8,934 nucleotides of DNA from QHWK01 sp035315685 (lineage in GTDB: Bacteria > Acidobacteriota > Vicinamibacteria > Vicinamibacterales > CAVVIG01): positions 1 through 8,934 of the forward strand of contig DATFXR010000280.1 in the NCBI GenBank assembly GCA_035315685.1, written 5' to 3'. Positions 6,288-8,934 of this stretch are shown here, in pieces. The notes under the pieces were generated by a model. The model was not told where the DNA came from and did not search any database. It saw nothing but the letters and a program-made list of their open reading frames with translations. A program made the translations under genes and the position numbers. Each line of letters starts with the position of its first letter. Position 1 is the first letter of the stretch.

Positions 6288-6359
6288 CTGGAATTTGGAA
6301 CGTAGCGAAAGGCTTCGGTCGAGCGTCAGCGCCCACGAATGCTTCGTTCCAAATTCCAG
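6288..6359. repeat. Long hairpin with TTCCAAA heptamers downstream of the Mo-hydroxylase operon
   Basis: The arms CTGGAATTTGGAACG (6288-6302) and CGTTCCAAATTCCAG (6345-6359) are perfect 15-bp inverted repeats. The pairing extends inward to GTAGC/GCTTC with one mismatch, giving about 19 bp around a 34-nt centre. It begins 12 bp after the operon stop codon, so it could end transcription, but no T-run follows. Its arms share the seven-base GGAAT/TTCCA periodicity of the element near 3103-3156, so it is better seen as a second copy of that intergenic repeat type. Confidence 0.75.
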
Positions 6360-6515
6360 GATTCTTGATTGCCGACGGGCGGGCGGCTTCGAGTTTCACA
6401 CTTTCGCCTCGCTCGATATTGCTGACCGTTCGGTCCGGCCTAATCTTCCCCGCCCCCATTCACTAACGTCCGCGCGTCAGCTCGACCGATAACGAGGTCG
6501 CTGGCGCCGCTGTCA
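6360..6515. other. Non-coding stretch before the subtilase remnant
   Basis: No convincing gene, promoter or RNA was seen. In the frame of the following subtilase remnant there is a TAA at 6441 and no ATG or GTG between it and 6516. No sequence resembling a subtilase signal peptide, prodomain or catalytic Asp motif is visible, although an intact gene would need several hundred bases for these. Confidence 0.5.
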
Positions 6516-7586
6516 GTGCCGCTGCCTCGGAGTCGGCGCCTTCACGAGATTCCTCACCCAGGCAGACTCGCTCACACACCGCAACCCGATCCGAATCCGC
6601 TCGACTGCAACGGCCACGGCTCGCACGTTGCCGGCACCGCCGCCGGTTTCGGCGTCACCGCCGCCGGAACGACGTTCACCGGACCGTACGACGACACGAC
6701 CTACACCAACAATGCGTTCACGATCGGTCCGGGGGTGGCGCCGAAGGCTGATTTGTACGCCGTGCGCGTGTTCGGGTGCAGTGGCCCGACCGATGTCGTG
6801 ACCGAAGCGATCGAGTGGGCTATCGATAACGACATGGACGTGGTGAACATGTCGCTCGGCGCCGATTTCACCACCGGTGACTCCGCCGATGCACTCGCCG
6901 CCGATAACGCGATGAAGGCTGGCGTGGTGGTGGTGTCCGCGCAGGGCAACGCGGGCGACATTCACTACGCCGTCGGCGCCCCCGGCTCGAGCAGGAAGGG
7001 AATCGCGGTCGCCGCCAGCGCGCGCGAAGGCTTCGATCCGACTGCGGATTTCGCGCTGCCGGCAATCCCAGGCGGGCCGGCCGCGAAGACGATCAACGCA
7101 ATCGATGCGAACGGCATTCCCTTCACCGGATCGTTGACCGTCACAGTGCTGCGCACCGCCACCGGTGGCGTCAGCCTGGGATGCGATCCGGCGGAGTACG
7201 CGGCCCAGAATGTGACCGGCAAGCTGGTCGTGACGCAGCGCGGCACGTGCGCACGCGTCGCGCGGGCGATCTTCGGCCAGGAAGCGGGCGCGGCGGCAGT
7301 CGTCATGATCAACAACGGGACGACACTGCCGCCGTTCGAGGGACCGATCACGTCGAACCCCGACACCGGCCAGCCGTTCGTGGTGAGCATCCCGTTTTTC
7401 GGCGTGCGCGGCCTCGCCGCGACTGCGACGTCCGATGGATTTGCGCTCGTGCAGCGTGACGGGCAGTCGATCGGGATTACCGCGGGCGCGCCGATTCAGA
7501 CAGGTCTCGCGTCGTTCACCTCGACTGGACCGCGGTCCCCCGACTCGCTGCTCAAGCCGGACATCACCGCGCCCGGCGTGAACATC
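6516..7586 (+). pseudogene. Subtilase (S8 serine peptidase) remnant, His domain plus PA insert, ends truncated
   Basis: From about 6570 the frame reads HTPQPDPNPLDCNGHGSHVAGTA, the region of the catalytic histidine (codon 6615-6617) of secreted subtilisin-like proteases. VVNMSLGAD and VSAQGNAGD follow, the latter in the oxyanion-hole Asn region. A protease-associated (PA) insert comes next (about 7150-7470; GKLVVTQRGTC, AAAVVMINN, SIPFFGV). The part ends with TSTGPRSPDSLLKPDITAPGVNI at 7584-7586. In the family, TAPG leads within about 20-30 residues to GTSMAxPH with the catalytic serine, and that motif is absent here and elsewhere in the window. The Asp motif and the export signal are also missing at the front. 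The GTG at 6516 is only the first available start, and the leader MPLPRSRRLHEIPHPG looks non-native. The fragment itself has no internal stop. Confidence 0.8.
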
Positions 7587-8048
7587 GGGATCGCCGTCGC
7601 CGTCGTTGTCGATGAGAACATCGAATTCCTGCTGCTCCGGCGTCGACCAGCCCTTGAAGGTGTTGATCGCGAACACGACCAGCCGATCGCCGCCGCCGAT
7701 GCCGAAGGACTGCACGCCGGCCGCGCGCAGGTCGACGCGCCCCAGCTTGTCGTTCGGGCTCTCGAGGCCCCACGTGTAGAAGTCGGCCGTGCCCGGCACG
7801 AGGCTGTTCGGATTCCTCACGTTGGCGACGCCAAGCGTCGCCCGGTGCTTCAGCGACAGGTTGGTGGATACGTTCGACGAAGCACGTGGGACGACGTAGT
7901 ACGGCACGCGCAGCGAGATCCCGCGGTTCGCCGCCGCGGCCGGAGTGAAGGTAACGAGCCCGGCGACGTCATGGAACGCGTCGAGATCGGCCGGCGGGTT
8001 GGGAAGCGATCCGCCGACGGTGGCCGCAGGGATCGTCAGCGTCAGATC
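7587..8048 (-). pseudogene. Inverted C-terminal segment of the same subtilase
   Basis: Read on the minus strand, this gives DLTLTIPAATVGGS, DVAGLVTFTP, GISLRVPYYVVPRASSNV, GTADFYTWGLESPNDKLG, AAGVQSFGIGG, LLVFAINT-like DRLVVFAINTFKGWS and FDVLIDNDGDGDP. I recognise this order as the beta-rich C-terminal part of large acidobacterial and actinobacterial subtilases. The plus-strand translation here is arginine/histidine-rich and not protein-like. The codon boundaries of the segment coincide with those of the flanking plus-strand parts. Turning the segment round would therefore give one open frame, ...APGVNI-DLTLTIP... and ...DGDGDP-RFAVFSVDFG.... Breakpoints are near 7584-7592 and 8046-8058, without obvious inverted repeats. 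Confidence 0.75.
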
Positions 8049-8051
8049 GAC

Positions 8052-8520
8052 CGCCGGTTCGCCGTGTTCAGCGTCGACTTCGGGCTGCTCACCGTCGGAG
8101 CCCACAACGGCCAAATCGTCGCAGCCATCGTCAACCTCCACGCCCACACGGTGGCGGTTGACTTCTTCGCGGTGGCGGCTGCAAACGGCAGCACGATCCT
8201 GCTGCCGGTTCTCGGCCCACGTGGGAATCACGCCGGCGAATCCGCGGTTCGCCTACACCGCCGCCGCCTTCGACCTCGACAGCAACGATCTCGACATCTT
8301 CACGGAGTCGGCGGAGTTCAACGCCTTCAACAGCGCGATCAGCACCGGGCAGTTCGTCACGGTGGCGCCCGACGACGTTGTCAGCGTCGGCGTGACGATC
8401 AATCCGGCTGAAGCAGCGATCACGCCGGCAAGGGGCCTGATGATCGTGACGCAGGACAACAAGAACGGGCCGAAGGAGGTGCAGCTGATCACGGTCGCGG
8501 CCGCGGGCGGCAAGAAGTAG
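8052..8520 (+). pseudogene. C-terminal end of the subtilase, plus strand, with a frameshift near 8214
   Basis: The frame continues RFAVFSVDFGLLTVGAHNGQIVAAIVNL...AVDFFAVAAANGSTILLPVL up to about 8213. The matching continuation, HVGITPANPRFAYTAAAFDLDS...FNSAISTGQFVTVAPDD...TPARGLMIVTQDNKNGPKEVQLITV, is in the next frame, ending at TAG 8518-8520. One extra base (or two lost) around 8213-8216 explains the shift. In relatives the piece after DNDGDGDPD continues in just this way, so it is the true C-terminus of the protease. It ends 21 bp before the stop of the convergent DUF4159 gene. Confidence 0.75.
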
Positions 8521-8541
8521 GACGGGGAGGTCGGGTGCGGC

Positions 8542-8934
8542 TCAGTGCGTGAGACCGTAGACGAGGTAGTTCACGCCGAGCTTGTAGGCCTCGTTGGTGT
8601 CGTCAATCGGACGAAGGCCGGTGCCCGACCATTCCCAGTACTGCGAGATGTCGGTGTTGTAGTTGACGATCATCATCAGGCGCTTCTTCGGATCGTTGTC
8701 CTCGTAGACGCCGCGGAAGATCGGATGCCCGGCGTTGTACGCCTGCGGCACGATGCCGAGGTCGTTGACCTCGAAGAACGAGTGGAAGATCGGATGCGAG
8801 GCCTGCATCTCGTAGAAGCGGACGTCGGGCAGCACGCGCTTCATGTTGGCCTCGAAGGGATCCCAGCCCGGGCTGCCGAAGTCGCCGTACTGCTTGAAGT
8901 CGTCGACGATCACGAAGCCGCCCTTCTGCAGGTA
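8542..8934 (-). CDS. DUF4159 domain protein, C-terminal 130 residues (runs off the window)
   Basis: The frame is open from the window edge to TGA at 8542-8544. It starts in YLQKGGFVIVDDF and proceeds through MKRVLPDVRFYEMQASHPIFHSFFEV, GHPIFRGVYEDN, RLMMIVNYNTDISQYWEWSG and the ending EAYKLGVNYLVYGLTH. This series (VDDF, the HPIF pairs, NYNTD...WEW, the GVNY..Y.LTH end) is characteristic of DUF4159, which resembles a ThuA/glutamine-amidotransferase-like fold. Family members often lie near MoxR-ATPase and BatA-type genes, but those neighbours would be outside this window. The function is unknown. The N-terminal part, including any signal peptide and the true start, is not present. Confidence 0.88.
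   Translation of the reverse strand, partial: YLQKGGFVIVDDFKQYGDFGSPGWDPFEANMKRVLPDVRFYEMQASHPIFHSFFEVNDLGIVPQAYNAGHPIFRGVYEDNDPKKRLMMIVNYNTDISQYWEWSGTGLRPIDDTNEAYKLGVNYLVYGLTH

Noticed and set aside
6288..6359. A standard rho-independent terminator
   Set aside because: The stem is strong, but no run of T follows on either strand and the 34-nt loop is long. It fits an intergenic repeat better, although a termination role is not excluded.
7587..8048. A phase-variable invertible DNA switch
   Set aside because: No inverted repeats of useful length were found at the two breakpoints, and no recombinase gene lies in the window. The serine region is missing in either orientation, so neither state would give an active protease.
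6513..8231. A single 572-aa minus-strand gene
   Set aside because: Only its 7587-8048 part looks like protein (subtilase C-terminal region). The rest is antisense to clear plus-strand subtilase sequence.

Overview
The window is GC-rich DNA with bacterial genes. It most likely comes from Acidobacteriota, probably class Vicinamibacteria. This is an inference from the gene mix: a diheme cytochrome of the reaction-centre cytochrome c type, a DUF4159 protein, and a subtilase with a PA insert and a long C-terminal region. It also rests on short repeats that read as VRLKPDT/VSGxSRT when translated, and on intergenic heptamer arrays. I recall both repeat types as common in genomes of that group, but no search was run.

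Left part (1-3535): a ketopantoate reductase (panE type) on the plus strand converges on, and overlaps by 59 bp, an unrecognised 453-aa protein on the minus strand. Two more minus-strand genes lie upstream of that protein: a small predicted lipoprotein and a short exported diheme cytochrome c. Three repeat families occur here. Three 21-bp palindromes sit in frame inside the 453-aa gene. An inverted pair of ATGGCTG heptamer arrays reaches into the start codon of that gene. A hairpin of TTCCACA-like heptamers lies between the lipoprotein and cytochrome genes.

Centre (3536-6275): 23 bp separate the cytochrome gene from a divergent two-gene operon for a molybdenum hydroxylase of the isoquinoline 1-oxidoreductase / nicotinate dehydrogenase type. 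It has a small subunit with two [2Fe-2S] clusters and a large Mo-cofactor subunit with a Tat signal. Substrate electrons would pass from Mo through the Fe-S clusters to an acceptor. The neighbouring periplasmic cytochrome is a reasonable but unproven candidate for that acceptor.

Right part (6276-8934): after a strong hairpin comes a scrambled S8 subtilase. Its N-terminus and catalytic Asp region are missing. The His-containing and PA parts read on the plus strand. The Ser region is missing. About 460 bp of the C-terminal region is inverted, the rest reads on the plus strand, and there is a frameshift near 8214. This is either a decayed gene or an assembly artefact. The window ends in the C-terminal part of a DUF4159 protein on the minus strand.

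No tRNA, rRNA, CRISPR array, integrase or transposase gene was seen.
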